From assembly GCA_022774755.1 (NCBI GenBank), contig JALFLK010000026.1, positions 1-37,166 on the forward strand: a stretch of 37,166 nt of DNA. The letters are read 5' to 3'. A program made the translations under genes and the position numbers. The number at the start of each line of letters is the position of its first letter. Positions within the stretch are counted from its first letter, which is position 1. Positions 25,066 to 33,717 of this stretch are shown piece after piece. The notes below the pieces were generated by a model. That model had not been told where the DNA came from and did not search any database. It saw nothing but the letters and a program-made list of their open reading frames with translations. The stretch is from a bacterium. GTDB lineage: Bacteria; Bacillota; Clostridia; Oscillospirales; Acutalibacteraceae.

Positions 25066-26190
25066 TCATTTATTCAGTTCATTTTTTGCACATCTAAGCG
25101 CTTCGGCGATAACGTTGTGCATATCAAAGTACTTATACATTCCCAGTCGTCCGCCGAAAATAACGTTGCTTTCTTTTTCGGCCAATGCCTTGTATTTTTC
25201 GTAAAGAGCGTTGTTTTTTTCGTCATTCATAGGGTAATAGGGCTCGTCGCCGGGCTTCCAGTCGGCAGGGTATTCCCTTGTAATTACGGTTTTTGGCACT
25301 CGTTTTGATTCGTCCTGACACATAAACTCAAAGTGCTTATGCTCGATAATTCTGGTATATGGAATTTCATACTCGGTGTAATTTACAACAGCGTTGCCCT
25401 GGTAATTTTCCTCGTCAAGGGTTTCGGTTTCAAAACGCAGACTTCTGTACTCAAGGTAACCGTAGCAATGGTCAAAATACTCGTCAATCATTCCCGTAAA
25501 CAGGATTTTGTCTGCAATTTCCGAAAATTCCTGTCTGTCTGCAAAAAAGTCCGTATTAAGCCTTACATCAACGCCATCAAGCATTTTTTCAATTATTGTG
25601 GTATATCCGCCGTTGGGGATGCCCTGGTACTTATCGTTAAAATAATTGTTGTCATATGTAAAGCGGACGGGCAGTCTTTTTATGATAAACGACGGTAATT
25701 CATTTGCCTTTCTGCCCCATTGTTTTTCGGTGTAGCCCTTTACAAGCTTTTCGTAAATATCTCTGCCCACCAGCGAAAGCGCCTGTTCCTCAAGATTTTT
25801 CGGCTCTTTAATATTCGCCTCTTTAATCTGGGCTTCTATTTTTTCCTTAGCCTCTTTCGGAGTTACCACACCCCACATCTTTGAAAATGTGTTCATATTA
25901 AAGGGCATATTGTAAAGCTCGTCCTTATACCTTGCAACAGGTGAATTTGTATAGCGGTTAAATTCTGCAAATTGGTTTACATAGCCCCAAATTTTCTTGT
26001 CCGAAGTATGGAAAATATGAGCGCCGTACATATGCACATTTATTCCCTCAACCTCTTTTGTGTAGATATTTCCGCCGATATGGTCACGCTTGTCAATAAC
26101 AAGGCATTTTTTGCCTGATTTTGTCATTTCATTGGCAAAAACCGCCCCGAACAGACCGCTGCCAACTATAAGATAATCATATTTCTTCAT
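25066..26190 (-). CDS. glf: UDP-galactopyranose mutase
   Basis: 374 residues. The FAD-binding Rossmann motif is YLIVGSGLFGAVFANEM at the N-terminus; HIGGNIYTKEVEGINVHMYGAHIFHT is the second cofactor and substrate region, and YTEKQWGRKANELP and GRLGMYKYFDMHNVI are further family blocks. The enzyme interconverts UDP-galactopyranose and UDP-galactofuranose, the donor for galactofuranose in surface glycans. No glycosyltransferase or polysaccharide cluster is near, so it is an isolated copy. AAGGAG lies 7 nt before the ATG. Three 53-bp tandem repeats fill the region just upstream. Confidence 0.96.
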   Translation of the reverse strand: MKKYDYLIVGSGLFGAVFANEMTKSGKKCLVIDKRDHIGGNIYTKEVEGINVHMYGAHIFHTSDKKIWGYVNQFAEFNRYTNSPVARYKDELYNMPFNMNTFSKMWGVVTPKEAKEKIEAQIKEANIKEPKNLEEQALSLVGRDIYEKLVKGYTEKQWGRKANELPSFIIKRLPVRFTYDNNYFNDKYQGIPNGGYTTIIEKMLDGVDVRLNTDFFADRQEFSEIADKILFTGMIDEYFDHCYGYLEYRSLRFETETLDEENYQGNAVVNYTEYEIPYTRIIEHKHFEFMCQDESKRVPKTVITREYPADWKPGDEPYYPMNDEKNNALYEKYKALAEKESNVIFGGRLGMYKYFDMHNVIAEALRCAKNELNK

Positions 26191-26201
26191 ACTAACTCCT
26201 T

Positions 26202-26360
26202 TTTTCGCTCCGTGTAGATAGCGTCATATAATTTGAAAGCTTCTGTTCCCGAATTTTTCGCTCCGTGTAGATAGCATCATATAATTTAAATACTTCTGTT
26301 CCCGAATTTTTCGCTCCGTGTAGATAGCTTCATATAATTTGAAAGCTTCTGTTCCCGAAT
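26202..26360. repeat. 53-bp tandem repeat, three copies, upstream of glf
   Basis: The unit TTTTCGCTCCGTGTAGATAG, then a CATATAATTT segment and CTTCTGTTCCCGAA, repeats with an exact 53-nt period at about 26202, 26255 and 26308. Copies differ at a few positions. On the minus strand each has GAAGCTATCTACACGGAGCG or close, which resembles the GCTATCTCCCCGGAGC segment of the 166-bp repeat at 17173-17504. It occupies the 5' region of glf and may carry or disturb its promoter. Confidence 0.85.
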
Positions 26361-26454
26361 CTTGCACACTACGCAAGGTTGATATGATTCTATTTATCTT
26401 GCCTAAAGTATCATCTGTTTTTTCTCTGCAAGCAGTACTGTCTGATACTAAAAT

Positions 26455-26964
26455 TTATGTCCAAGTTTTCTCTTCTTCAACACTACTGCAAATGTATTTC
26501 AGCCACATAGGCAGTTTATGACTGTTTAGGGTAATCTCTCCGTCGCCGTATTTTGCAAGATATTTAAAATCACTGCTGTTGTCAACAAAAACTCCGCAGT
26601 CGCACAAAGGCAAAAGCTTTTTAAGATTTTCCGTAACCTTATAGAAAGTTTGCAGCTTGCTGTCCTGATTCTTTTCGGCGCCAAAACCCGATTTACCGTC
26701 AATGCCTATAAAGTGCAGGTTGACGCAGTAGCCTTTCTCCTTTGCCATTCTTGCAAGCACAACCGATTCATCGCTGAGCAAGGTGGTCTCCACCGTAAAG
26801 TTATACCCTTTTTCCATACACTGAATAGGATTTTTTGCTATAAGATACACCGAGGTCAAATCACAGAAAACAAGTCCTAAGCTGTTGGGCTTAGCCTGCA
26901 TAAGGTTAAGGTAAACCCTCTTGCCCACATCGTCTGCTCCGGCAATTATGGTGTAAGTCTTCAT
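26455..26964 (-). CDS. Zeta toxin-like P-loop protein with degenerate motifs
   Basis: 169 residues. The layout follows zeta toxin-type kinases / predicted ABC-type ATPases: N-terminal MKTYTIIAGADDVGKR at the Walker A, then FTVETTLLSD, VNLHFIGID and a C-terminal ENLKKLLPLCDCGVFVDNSS. Key residues have changed: Walker A ends GKR where GKS or GKT is expected, and the Arg-rich GGHxVP/RRYxxS block normally between the YIGL-like strand and the NLxxL helix is absent, replaced by GKSGFGAEKNQDSKLQTFY. The protein is shorter than usual. It may be catalytically dead or have a new role. No antitoxin gene is visible beside it. Own promoter at 26984-27011. Confidence 0.65.
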   Translation of the reverse strand: MKTYTIIAGADDVGKRVYLNLMQAKPNSLGLVFCDLTSVYLIAKNPIQCMEKGYNFTVETTLLSDESVVLARMAKEKGYCVNLHFIGIDGKSGFGAEKNQDSKLQTFYKVTENLKKLLPLCDCGVFVDNSSDFKYLAKYGDGEITLNSHKLPMWLKYICSSVEEEKTWT

Positions 26965-26983
26965 TTTATCACCGCTTATATTT

Positions 26984-27011
26984 ATTATATTCCCTCAGGA
27001 TTAAATATCAA
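26984..27011 (-). promoter_or_regulatory. Promoter of the zeta-like gene
   Basis: On the minus strand: TTGATA (27011-27006), 16-nt spacer, TATAAT (26989-26984), about 20 nt before the ATG. Confidence 0.6.
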
Positions 27012-27054
27012 ATTTATTCATATGCTATTGACAAAATAAAACATATTATATGTC

Positions 27055-27138
27055 CCGAACATCAACACCCGATTTCCGCTGGGCGTCAGGATAACCGCTG
27101 AATTCTCTTGCTGTGATATAGTATATCACAGCTTTTTT
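27055..27138 (+). ncRNA. Candidate small RNA ending in an orphan terminator
   Basis: A strong plus-strand terminator, GCTGTGATATA (27110-27120) pairing with TATATCACAGC (27122-27132) and followed by TTTTTT, has no plus-strand gene before it. A TTGACA lies at 27028-27033 with only non-ideal -10 candidates (TATGTC at 15 nt). The stretch between contains CCCGATTTCCGCTGGG, which can fold. The 5' end given is a guess. Confidence 0.3.
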
Positions 27139-27193
27139 AATTTGTATATATCTTTACCGCCGTTATTATGCCCAAATTCTTTTTAAGCCCATA

Positions 27194-27227
27194 AAGCAAA
27201 AGGACGCCTCCTAAAAAGAAGCGTCCT
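27194..27227 (-). terminator. Terminator of leuCD
   Basis: AGGACGC (27201-27207) pairs with GCGTCCT (27221-27227); on the minus strand TTTT and a further T-rich stretch follow. Confidence 0.75.
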
Positions 27228-27262
27228 AAATATTATTAAACTTTTGTATAATTTGGCTTTTC

Positions 27263-27742
27263 TTACATAATCGACTTAATAAGTCCGCCCTTTTGGATAA
27301 TATTCTGTATAAACTCCGGGAACGGCTCTGCCTGATAGGTTTTTCCGGTTGTTTCGTTTGTAATAACGCCTGTATCAAAATTAACCGAAACCGTATCTCC
27401 CTCTTTAATATCCTTTGCCGCCTCGTCGCACTCCAAAATCGGCAAGCCGATATTGATTGCGTTGCGGTAGAAAATTCGTGCAAAGGTTGAGGCGATTACG
27501 CAGGAAATACCCGAAGCCTTAATCGCAATAGGCGCATGCTCACGGGAGCTTCCGCAGCCGAAGTTCTTTTCGGCAACCATAATGTCGCCTTCCTTAACCT
27601 TATTTACAAATTCCTTGTCAATGTCCTCCATACAATGGCTTGCAAGCTCCTTGTGCGAAGCCGTATTAAGATAACGGGCAGGAATAATAACGTCTGTATC
27701 TACATTGTCGCCGAACTTATGGACTGTTCCTTTTACATTCAT
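27263..27742 (-). CDS. leuD: 3-isopropylmalate dehydratase, small subunit
   Basis: 159 residues, typical of the short LeuD form that pairs with a separate LeuC. Family segments: [18 protein letters not shown], the swivel-domain substrate loop [12 protein letters not shown], and [15 protein letters not shown]. With LeuC it isomerises 2-isopropylmalate to 3-isopropylmalate in leucine synthesis. AAGGAGG precedes the ATG; it starts 13 nt after leuC, so the two are translated from one transcript. The other leu genes (leuA, leuB) are not in the window. Confidence 0.96.
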   Translation of the reverse strand: MNVKGTVHKFGDNVDTDVIIPARYLNTASHKELASHCMEDIDKEFVNKVKEGDIMVAEKNFGCGSSREHAPIAIKASGISCVIASTFARIFYRNAINIGLPILECDEAAKDIKEGDTVSVNFDTGVITNETTGKTYQAEPFPEFIQNIIQKGGLIKSIM

Positions 27743-27755
27743 AATAATAGCCTCC

Positions 27756-29024
27756 TTATTTAACCTTTGCAGGGTCTGTAATATAGCCTGTTACTGCGCT
27801 TGCGGCAGCAACGGCAGGGCTTGCAAGGTAAACCTCGCTGTCAACGTGACCCATACGGCCTACGAAGTTTCTGTTTGTTGTAGAAACGGCTTTTTCGCCT
27901 GCCGCAAGAATTCCCATATGACCTCCGAGGCACGGACCGCAGGTAGGGGTGGATACAACAGCGCCTGCATTTACAAATATGTCAAAAAGTCCCTCGTGCA
28001 TAGCCTGAAGCCATATTTTCTGCGTTCCGGGGATGATGATACATCTGACACCCTTAGCGATTTTTTTATCCTTTAAAACATCTGCGGCGGCTCTTAAATC
28101 TGAAATTCTGCCGTTTGTGCAGGAGCCGATAACAACCTGGTCAATTTTAACCTCTGTTTCGCCGATTTCATCGACCGTGCGTGTGTTTTCGGGAAGATGA
28201 GGAAACGCAACCGTGGGTCTGATTTCGCTTAAATCAATAACATATGTTTCGTCGTACTCTGCGTCCTCATCGGCTGAAAATTCCTGCGCAACGCCCTGAT
28301 ACCTGCCGTTGCAGTACTCTCTCGTAACATCGTCAACAGGGAAAATTCCGTTCTTTGCGCCTGCTTCAATCGCCATATTTGCAATGCAGAGTCTGTCGTC
28401 AATGTTCAGGTACTTAACGCCCTCGCCGCAAAACTCCATTGATTTATAAAGTGCGCCGTCAACGCCGATTTTGCCTATAATGTGGAGGATTACATCCTTT
28501 CCGCTGACAAAGCCCTGAGGCTTGCCTACAAGCTCAAATTTAATAGCGGAGGGAACCTTAAACCAAGCCTTTCCGCTTATCATACCTGCCGCCATATCCG
28601 TTGATCCTACTCCTGTTGAGAATGCTCCCAAAGCGCCGTAGGTACAGGTGTGAGAATCTGCGCCGATGCACAGACAGCCCGGGCCCACAAGTCCCTGCTC
28701 AGGCAGAAGAGCATGCTCAATACCCATCTGACCGACGTCCTTGTAATTTTTTATATCGTATTTGTCGGCAAAGGTTCTTGTCTGCTTAACAAGTGTTGCC
28801 GCCTTAATATCCTTATTCGGGGTAAAGTGATCCATAATCATTGCGATTTTTGTATTGTCAAAAACTGCCGTTGCGTTGTTCTCTTCAAAAACATTGATTG
28901 CAACAGGCGAGGTAACATCGTTGCCCAAAACAAGGTCAAGGTTTGCTTCAATAAGCTGGCCTGCCTTTACGCTGTCAAGTCCTGCATGGGCGGCAAGAAT
29001 TTTTTGTGACATAGTCATTCCCAT
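27756..29024 (-). CDS. leuC: 3-isopropylmalate dehydratase, large subunit
   Basis: 422 residues, the archaeal/clostridial-type LeuC length. The iron-sulfur cluster ligands are visible in [12 protein letters not shown] and in [36 protein letters not shown] is the conserved aconitase-family block. AGGAGAT lies about 9 nt before the ATG at 29024; further in-frame ATGs follow within four codons. It is divergent from a Crp/Fnr regulator. The leader of about 100 nt has a GGGGATTTCCCC palindrome, but I see no T-box motif. Confidence 0.96.
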   Translation of the reverse strand: MGMTMSQKILAAHAGLDSVKAGQLIEANLDLVLGNDVTSPVAINVFEENNATAVFDNTKIAMIMDHFTPNKDIKAATLVKQTRTFADKYDIKNYKDVGQMGIEHALLPEQGLVGPGCLCIGADSHTCTYGALGAFSTGVGSTDMAAGMISGKAWFKVPSAIKFELVGKPQGFVSGKDVILHIIGKIGVDGALYKSMEFCGEGVKYLNIDDRLCIANMAIEAGAKNGIFPVDDVTREYCNGRYQGVAQEFSADEDAEYDETYVIDLSEIRPTVAFPHLPENTRTVDEIGETEVKIDQVVIGSCTNGRISDLRAAADVLKDKKIAKGVRCIIIPGTQKIWLQAMHEGLFDIFVNAGAVVSTPTCGPCLGGHMGILAAGEKAVSTTNRNFVGRMGHVDSEVYLASPAVAAASAVTGYITDPAKVK

Positions 29025-29101
29025 ACATAATCATCTCCTAAATTTTACTAATGCCGATACGGCTTGGGGAAATCCCCGTCAGGGCTATTATTGCATAACC
29101 C

Positions 29102-29131
29102 TTGCAAAAAGATTGTAAACTATGCTACAAT
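29102..29131 (+). promoter_or_regulatory. Promoter and palindrome between leuC and the Crp/Fnr gene
   Basis: Plus strand: TTGCAA (29102-29107), 18-nt spacer, TACAAT (29126-29131), toward the regulator. The -10 is one arm of the inverted repeat ATTGTA (29112-29117) / TACAAT (29126-29131), a plausible site for the regulator itself. A weak TTTACA - 16 nt - TATGCA promoter toward leuC overlaps on the other strand. Confidence 0.55.
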
Positions 29132-29223
29132 TAAACAAATAAAGTGATTTTCCCTCCTGATTTATGGAACAATCGGGCGAATTTATGATTAGAAAAAATA
29201 TAAAAATTCTAAGGGTGACTTAT

Positions 29224-29889
29224 TTGGAAAAGGCAGAGATTTATGATACAAGGATAAAAACGGAAATCAACGGCAGTTTGCAAAAAATACTTAACAGCCA
29301 CGCCCACGGGCGAGCATACGAAAAAGGGCAGATAATTTACCGTCAGGGTGAAACGCCCCAATGCTTTTACTATCTTTTATCCGGCAGGGCGAGCATTTTT
29401 ATGAACTCCCCCGACGGAATGGAAAAAACCCTTGGCACAGCTATGCCGGGGGAAATTTTAGGCGAGGCGGCGTTTTTTGATAAATACCCGAGAATTTCCT
29501 CAGCCGTTGCTACGGAAAAATCATCAATCGCCGTAATTGACGGCGGAAAATTCATTGAACTTATTAAGGACTACCCGCGTCTCGCGCTGGACTTACTTGA
29601 ATCACAGGCAAAACGCATACGACTGCTTTCGGCGCAGATAGATTCTATGACATTCTTGCAGGCGGACCGGCGAATCGCACAAATACTGCTTGAGTACAAA
29701 ACCACACGAAAAAACAAAACGGTGGTGTTGCTGACCCACGAAGAAATCGGCAGTCTGGTGGGAGCCTCACGAGTAACTGTCAGCAAGATTTTAAACACCT
29801 TTGCAAAAAAAGGAATGATAAAAACAAATTACCGTGAAATTGAAATTTTAAATCAACCGCAAATCGAATTTTTTGTGTCGGGTAGATAG
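29224..29889 (+). CDS. Crp/Fnr family transcriptional regulator
   Basis: 222 residues from the chosen start. An N-terminal cyclic-nucleotide-binding-type beta barrel (about 20-110: GQIIYRQGETPQCFYYLLSG, PGEILGEAAFF) is followed by a long dimer helix and a winged helix-turn-helix (about 155-205: LTHEEIGSLVGASRVTVSKIL). It lacks the N-terminal cysteine cluster of Fnr, so it is not an oxygen-sensing iron-sulfur protein of that type; ligand unknown. Start: TTG 29224 has AAGGGTGA 5 nt upstream; an in-frame ATG at 29164 would add 20 residues but has no ribosome-binding site. It is divergent from leuCD, but any control of leucine genes is only inferred from position. Confidence 0.87.
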   Translation: MEKAEIYDTRIKTEINGSLQKILNSHAHGRAYEKGQIIYRQGETPQCFYYLLSGRASIFMNSPDGMEKTLGTAMPGEILGEAAFFDKYPRISSAVATEKSSIAVIDGGKFIELIKDYPRLALDLLESQAKRIRLLSAQIDSMTFLQADRRIAQILLEYKTTRKNKTVVLLTHEEIGSLVGASRVTVSKILNTFAKKGMIKTNYREIEILNQPQIEFFVSGR

Positions 29890-30012
29890 AATTCATATAA
29901 TCAAAAAATTTTAGTGCCCGAGTTTTTCGCTTCGGGCATACACCGGCATATATTTTAAAACATTATGCCCCCAAATATTAGACGCTCAAAAAGTTTTCCT
30001 CCGATTCATAAT

Positions 30013-30052
30013 CAGAAAAAAGCTAACGCCTCCCTTACCAAAGGAGGCGTTA
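30013..30052 (-). terminator. Terminator of the LRR-dockerin gene
   Basis: TAACGCCTCC (30024-30033) and GGAGGCGTTA (30043-30052) pair perfectly; on the minus strand a run of T follows. A weaker hairpin near 29920-29941 (TGCCCGAG / CTTCGGGCA) lies behind the Crp/Fnr gene on the plus side. Confidence 0.8.
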
Positions 30053-30069
30053 ATTCTATTCCGTTTTTA

Positions 30070-33000
30070 CTAAATCAGCTTAGCCAGTTTCATTTGTAAA
30101 TACGAAGCATCCGAGATCCCTACCTTGCCGTCGCCGTCAAGGTCGCACACGGAAGCATCCACCGTATCTGCGCCCAGCTTTGCCACATACATCTGAATAC
30201 AGGTAACATCCTGAATATCAACTTCTCCGTCACCGTTAGCGTCGCCTATAACATTATCGTTCGGAATAACTAAGGCATACAGACTGAAATGGTCGGTTGT
30301 AAATACCATATAACCGTTATCGTAAACAGCGTTCATATCCGTTTTTGTACCATTATCTTCAATTCTATATACCTTTGCGTTTTCGTTGTCGGTGGGGATT
30401 TTTACCGTTGTAGGTTCGTCCGGCTGAACGGAAATACCATCCTTAGTTAAGGAAATGTCATACAAATCAGCAAGCTTTTCACTCTTGTCAAGTAGGGAAT
30501 TTACATTTTTTGCACTATCACTATCGGTTAGATTTTCAACATTAAATTCTGCAACAGAATTTGTTGTTACTGAAATTCCCGTATTCTCGTCAACAATAGT
30601 TTCTGCCGGCAAGGGACCTTCGCTGTTAAAGTGGATTGTAGCTTTTTTTAAACCGCTGTTGTCAGATCCAATGGATATTTTATTCCACTCCTCCTCGCTT
30701 CCGGAATAATAAACATCTTTTAGGCTTGTACAAGCTGAAAAAGCACTATTGCCAATGCTTGTTACACTGTCAGGAATTGTTACACTTGCAAGGCTTGTGC
30801 AATCTTCAAATGCCATATTGCCAATGCCTGTTACACTGTCTGGGATTGTTACACTTGTAAGGCTCGTGCAATCTTCAAATGCATAATTGCCAATGCTTGT
30901 TACACTGTCTGGGATTGTTATGTTTGAAAGGTTATAGCAAAATTTAAATGCAGAACTACCTATACTTATAACACTATTACCGATGGTTACACTTTCAAGG
31001 CTTGTGCAATTATAAAATTCCCAATCGCCAATGCTTGTTACACTGTCTGGGATTGTTACACTTGCAAGGCTTGTGCAATAATAAAATGCATAATTGCCAA
31101 TGCTTGTTACACTGTCTGGGATTGTTACACTTTCAAGGCTTCTGCAATTTAAAAATGCATGATCGCCAATACTTGTAACACTATCAGGGATTGTTATGTT
31201 TGAAAGGTTATAGCAAAATTTAAATGCAGAACTACCTATACTTATAACACTATTACCGATGGTTACACTTTCAAGGCTTGTGCAACCTAAAAATGCATAA
31301 TTGCCAATGCTTGTTACACTATCCGGAATTTTTAAATCAATAACTAATTTTCCATTTAAATAAAGCTCTGCATAATTATTAAGTGGATTAGAATAACAAT
31401 TATCAAATGAAATATTATACCAAGAAGTTATATTGTCTATATAAACTTTTTTTAGGTTATTGCAATCATTAAATGCATCATCGCCAATGCTTGTTACACT
31501 GTTACCGATTGTTACACTTTCAAGGCTTGTGCAATCTTCAAATGCACCATTGCCAATGCTTGTTACACTGTCTGGGATAGTTACACTTGCAAGACTTGTG
31601 CAACCGCTAAATGCACAATCGCCAATGCTTGTTACACTGTCAGGAATTATTACACTTGCAAGGCTTGTGCAACCTAAAAATGCACAATTGCCAATGCTTG
31701 TTACACTGTCTGGGTTTGTTACACTTGCAAGGCTTGTGCAATTATAAAATGCCCAATCGCCAATGCTTGTTACACTGTTACCGATTGTTACGCTTGCAAG
31801 ACTTCTGCAATAATAAAATGCACTATTGCCAATGCTTGTTACACTGTTACCGATTGTTACACTTGCAAGGCTTGCGCAATAATTAAATGCATAATTGCCA
31901 ATGCTTGTTACACTGTCTGGGATTGTTACACTTGCAAGGCTTGTGCAATCTTCAAATGCATAATTGCCAATACTTGTTACACCATACCCTATAATTACAG
32001 ATTTAATTTCATAATTATACCATGGTGAATGCGAATTATAATTCTTCATTTTACCAGTACCGCTGATATATAATGTGCCGTCACTATACAATCTCCAATA
32101 AACACTATCACCGCATTTTCCGTTATCGGTTGTAGCTAAAACAGGCTTATAATTAACATTAACCTTTTGTGTTGCAGTAAAGCCACCGTCTTCCGTAGTA
32201 GCAGTTATTGTAACCGTACCCTCGCCGTTTTGCGTAGCAAAGCCGCCGTCTGAGGGAACGCTGAGTATTGACGGGTCAGAGCTTGTGTAGGTTACCTTTT
32301 TGTTGCTTGCGTTTTCCGGATATACATCGGCATATATCAGGCAAATATCCTCTGTGCTGTTCAAGGTAATTTCAGATTGCTTAAAGGAAATTCCTGTTAC
32401 CGGAACATTTACTTCTTCCGTTGATTCAATAGCGTCAACAAGTTCGTCAAGACCTGTTGAGCTGTAATAAATATCCGCAGACTTATCCAACAATTCAAGC
32501 AACTTTTCTCTGTTGATAATCTGATTGTCACAATGCTTAGTAAGCTCAGCGGCACTTTCTATACTCTCCTGGAAGAATATCTGCTCAATTATATGGTGAA
32601 TTGTTCCGCTGTCAACAATGTTATTCACAAATGTTTTGGTGTAATCTAAACCATAAACCTGATATTCTATGTATGCTCTGTAGCATTGAATGAGGGTTGC
32701 GGCATTACTTACTGTACCGGAGCTTTTGTAATTATCATATGCCTGCTCCAAGGCACTGCTGAAATATGTATCAACTATATACAGTACAAGTAATTTAAAA
32801 TTATCCGAAGCAGTTTCACTTGTATTAAACAAAACATCAAGCGTCATTTTTTCAATATCTATAGCTTTTAATACTGTAGCAATCGGACTGCCTTTTATTA
32901 TTAAGTCCCAAGCACTGTTTAAAAAATCATCCCAGATTTTATCAAGCATTTGACCTGATATATATTCGATTGGAGTTTGCTCCATTTTATCTATTATGTC

Positions 33001-33717
33001 GTCAACGGCTTTTGTAAAATATTCATTATCCGTAACTTTTGACTTTGCTAATTTCAGCAATTCAATGCGCTCGGATTTTGCATCAAGCAAAGCCTGATAA
33101 TCCGCTACTGCTTTGATAAACTCAGTAGCATATGAACAGCCTTTTGATAATGTGCCCAATGCTTGCTGTGTTATCTTTATATCATCAATATTGGATAAAA
33201 TATTTTTGACTTCATCATTTGATAATTCATTAACTTGCTTTACTAAATCCTTATATGACGGATTTTCAAATTTGTCAATATAATTATTTGCTATAGTATT
33301 ATATATTGTCGTGCTCAAAGCCATCTCTTTGCTATTCCAAACTCCGGAAGTATTAATCTGATTTTGGTCATATTTCAAAAATCCCATAAGCATTACTTCA
33401 TAAAAATATGATGGATTTTTTTGAAATTCAGAATTAAATGCAGCGTTCCAAAAATTGGATGTCCAACAAAGTACATCATCCTCTAACATATAATCAGTTA
33501 ATTCGTAATAGAGAGGGTCTTGTAAGCTTTTAAATAATTTATAATGTCCCTCTCCGTCGTTGTTATATCCGTTTGCAATTACATTTGCTTGATATAAGGG
33601 CACACATGTGTTTTCGGTATTGCTTGCAGATTCAGCAGCATTTACTGACATTGGCATAACAAACAACCCACTGAAAGTCATAATTATTGCGAGCAAAATT
33701 GATGTTAGTTTTTTCAT
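30070..33717 (-). CDS. Secreted leucine-rich-repeat (BspA-like) protein with Ig-like and dockerin domains
   Basis: 1215 residues. A signal peptide (MKKLTSILLAIIMTFSG, cleavage near VNA27) precedes an unrecognised mostly helical region (about 28-430), a Big_2 Ig-like domain (about 436-523), about 17 BspA/TpLRR-type 23-residue repeats (consensus VTSIGNYAFEDCTSLASVTI, about 575-1010), a beta-rich region (about 1030-1150), and a type I dockerin at 1158-1215. The dockerin has two calcium-binding repeats: GDANGDGEVDIQDV and CDLDGDGKVGISDA. The protein should be exported and dock on a cohesin-bearing scaffold or the cell surface; such repeats often bind host or plant surfaces. No catalytic domain or cohesin is seen. 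GAGGAGG is 7 nt before the ATG. A long structured leader precedes it. Confidence 0.93.
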   Translation of the reverse strand: MKKLTSILLAIIMTFSGLFVMPMSVNAAESASNTENTCVPLYQANVIANGYNNDGEGHYKLFKSLQDPLYYELTDYMLEDDVLCWTSNFWNAAFNSEFQKNPSYFYEVMLMGFLKYDQNQINTSGVWNSKEMALSTTIYNTIANNYIDKFENPSYKDLVKQVNELSNDEVKNILSNIDDIKITQQALGTLSKGCSYATEFIKAVADYQALLDAKSERIELLKLAKSKVTDNEYFTKAVDDIIDKMEQTPIEYISGQMLDKIWDDFLNSAWDLIIKGSPIATVLKAIDIEKMTLDVLFNTSETASDNFKLLVLYIVDTYFSSALEQAYDNYKSSGTVSNAATLIQCYRAYIEYQVYGLDYTKTFVNNIVDSGTIHHIIEQIFFQESIESAAELTKHCDNQIINREKLLELLDKSADIYYSSTGLDELVDAIESTEEVNVPVTGISFKQSEITLNSTEDICLIYADVYPENASNKKVTYTSSDPSILSVPSDGGFATQNGEGTVTITATTEDGGFTATQKVNVNYKPVLATTDNGKCGDSVYWRLYSDGTLYISGTGKMKNYNSHSPWYNYEIKSVIIGYGVTSIGNYAFEDCTSLASVTIPDSVTSIGNYAFNYCASLASVTIGNSVTSIGNSAFYYCRSLASVTIGNSVTSIGDWAFYNCTSLASVTNPDSVTSIGNCAFLGCTSLASVIIPDSVTSIGDCAFSGCTSLASVTIPDSVTSIGNGAFEDCTSLESVTIGNSVTSIGDDAFNDCNNLKKVYIDNITSWYNISFDNCYSNPLNNYAELYLNGKLVIDLKIPDSVTSIGNYAFLGCTSLESVTIGNSVISIGSSAFKFCYNLSNITIPDSVTSIGDHAFLNCRSLESVTIPDSVTSIGNYAFYYCTSLASVTIPDSVTSIGDWEFYNCTSLESVTIGNSVISIGSSAFKFCYNLSNITIPDSVTSIGNYAFEDCTSLTSVTIPDSVTGIGNMAFEDCTSLASVTIPDSVTSIGNSAFSACTSLKDVYYSGSEEEWNKISIGSDNSGLKKATIHFNSEGPLPAETIVDENTGISVTTNSVAEFNVENLTDSDSAKNVNSLLDKSEKLADLYDISLTKDGISVQPDEPTTVKIPTDNENAKVYRIEDNGTKTDMNAVYDNGYMVFTTDHFSLYALVIPNDNVIGDANGDGEVDIQDVTCIQMYVAKLGADTVDASVCDLDGDGKVGISDASYLQMKLAKLI
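30729..31988 (-). repeat. Tandem 69-bp repeats within the LRR gene
   Basis: The 23-residue protein repeats are encoded by near-identical 69-bp units (for example GTAACAAGCATTGGC at the VTSIG motif on the minus strand). Units 10 and 14 share a 99-bp identical block (30911-31009 and 31187-31285), exactly four units apart. The array is prone to gain or loss of units. Plus-strand open frames here (such as 31460-31747) are mirror images of the array. Confidence 0.85.

Noticed and set aside
26202..26360. CRISPR array at the 53-bp repeats, and at the 166-bp repeats (17164-17504)
   Set aside because: The units are contiguous tandem repeats without variable spacers, and no cas genes are present.
29025..29101. 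T-box or leucine-responsive leader upstream of leuC
   Set aside because: I looked for the T-box AGGGTGGNACCGCG signature and a leucine-rich leader peptide and found neither.
31460..31886. Plus-strand frames of 91-95 residues with repeated LHCxxLLHLQGL-like sequence
   Set aside because: They mirror the 69-bp repeats of the minus-strand LRR gene; the periodicity comes from that array.
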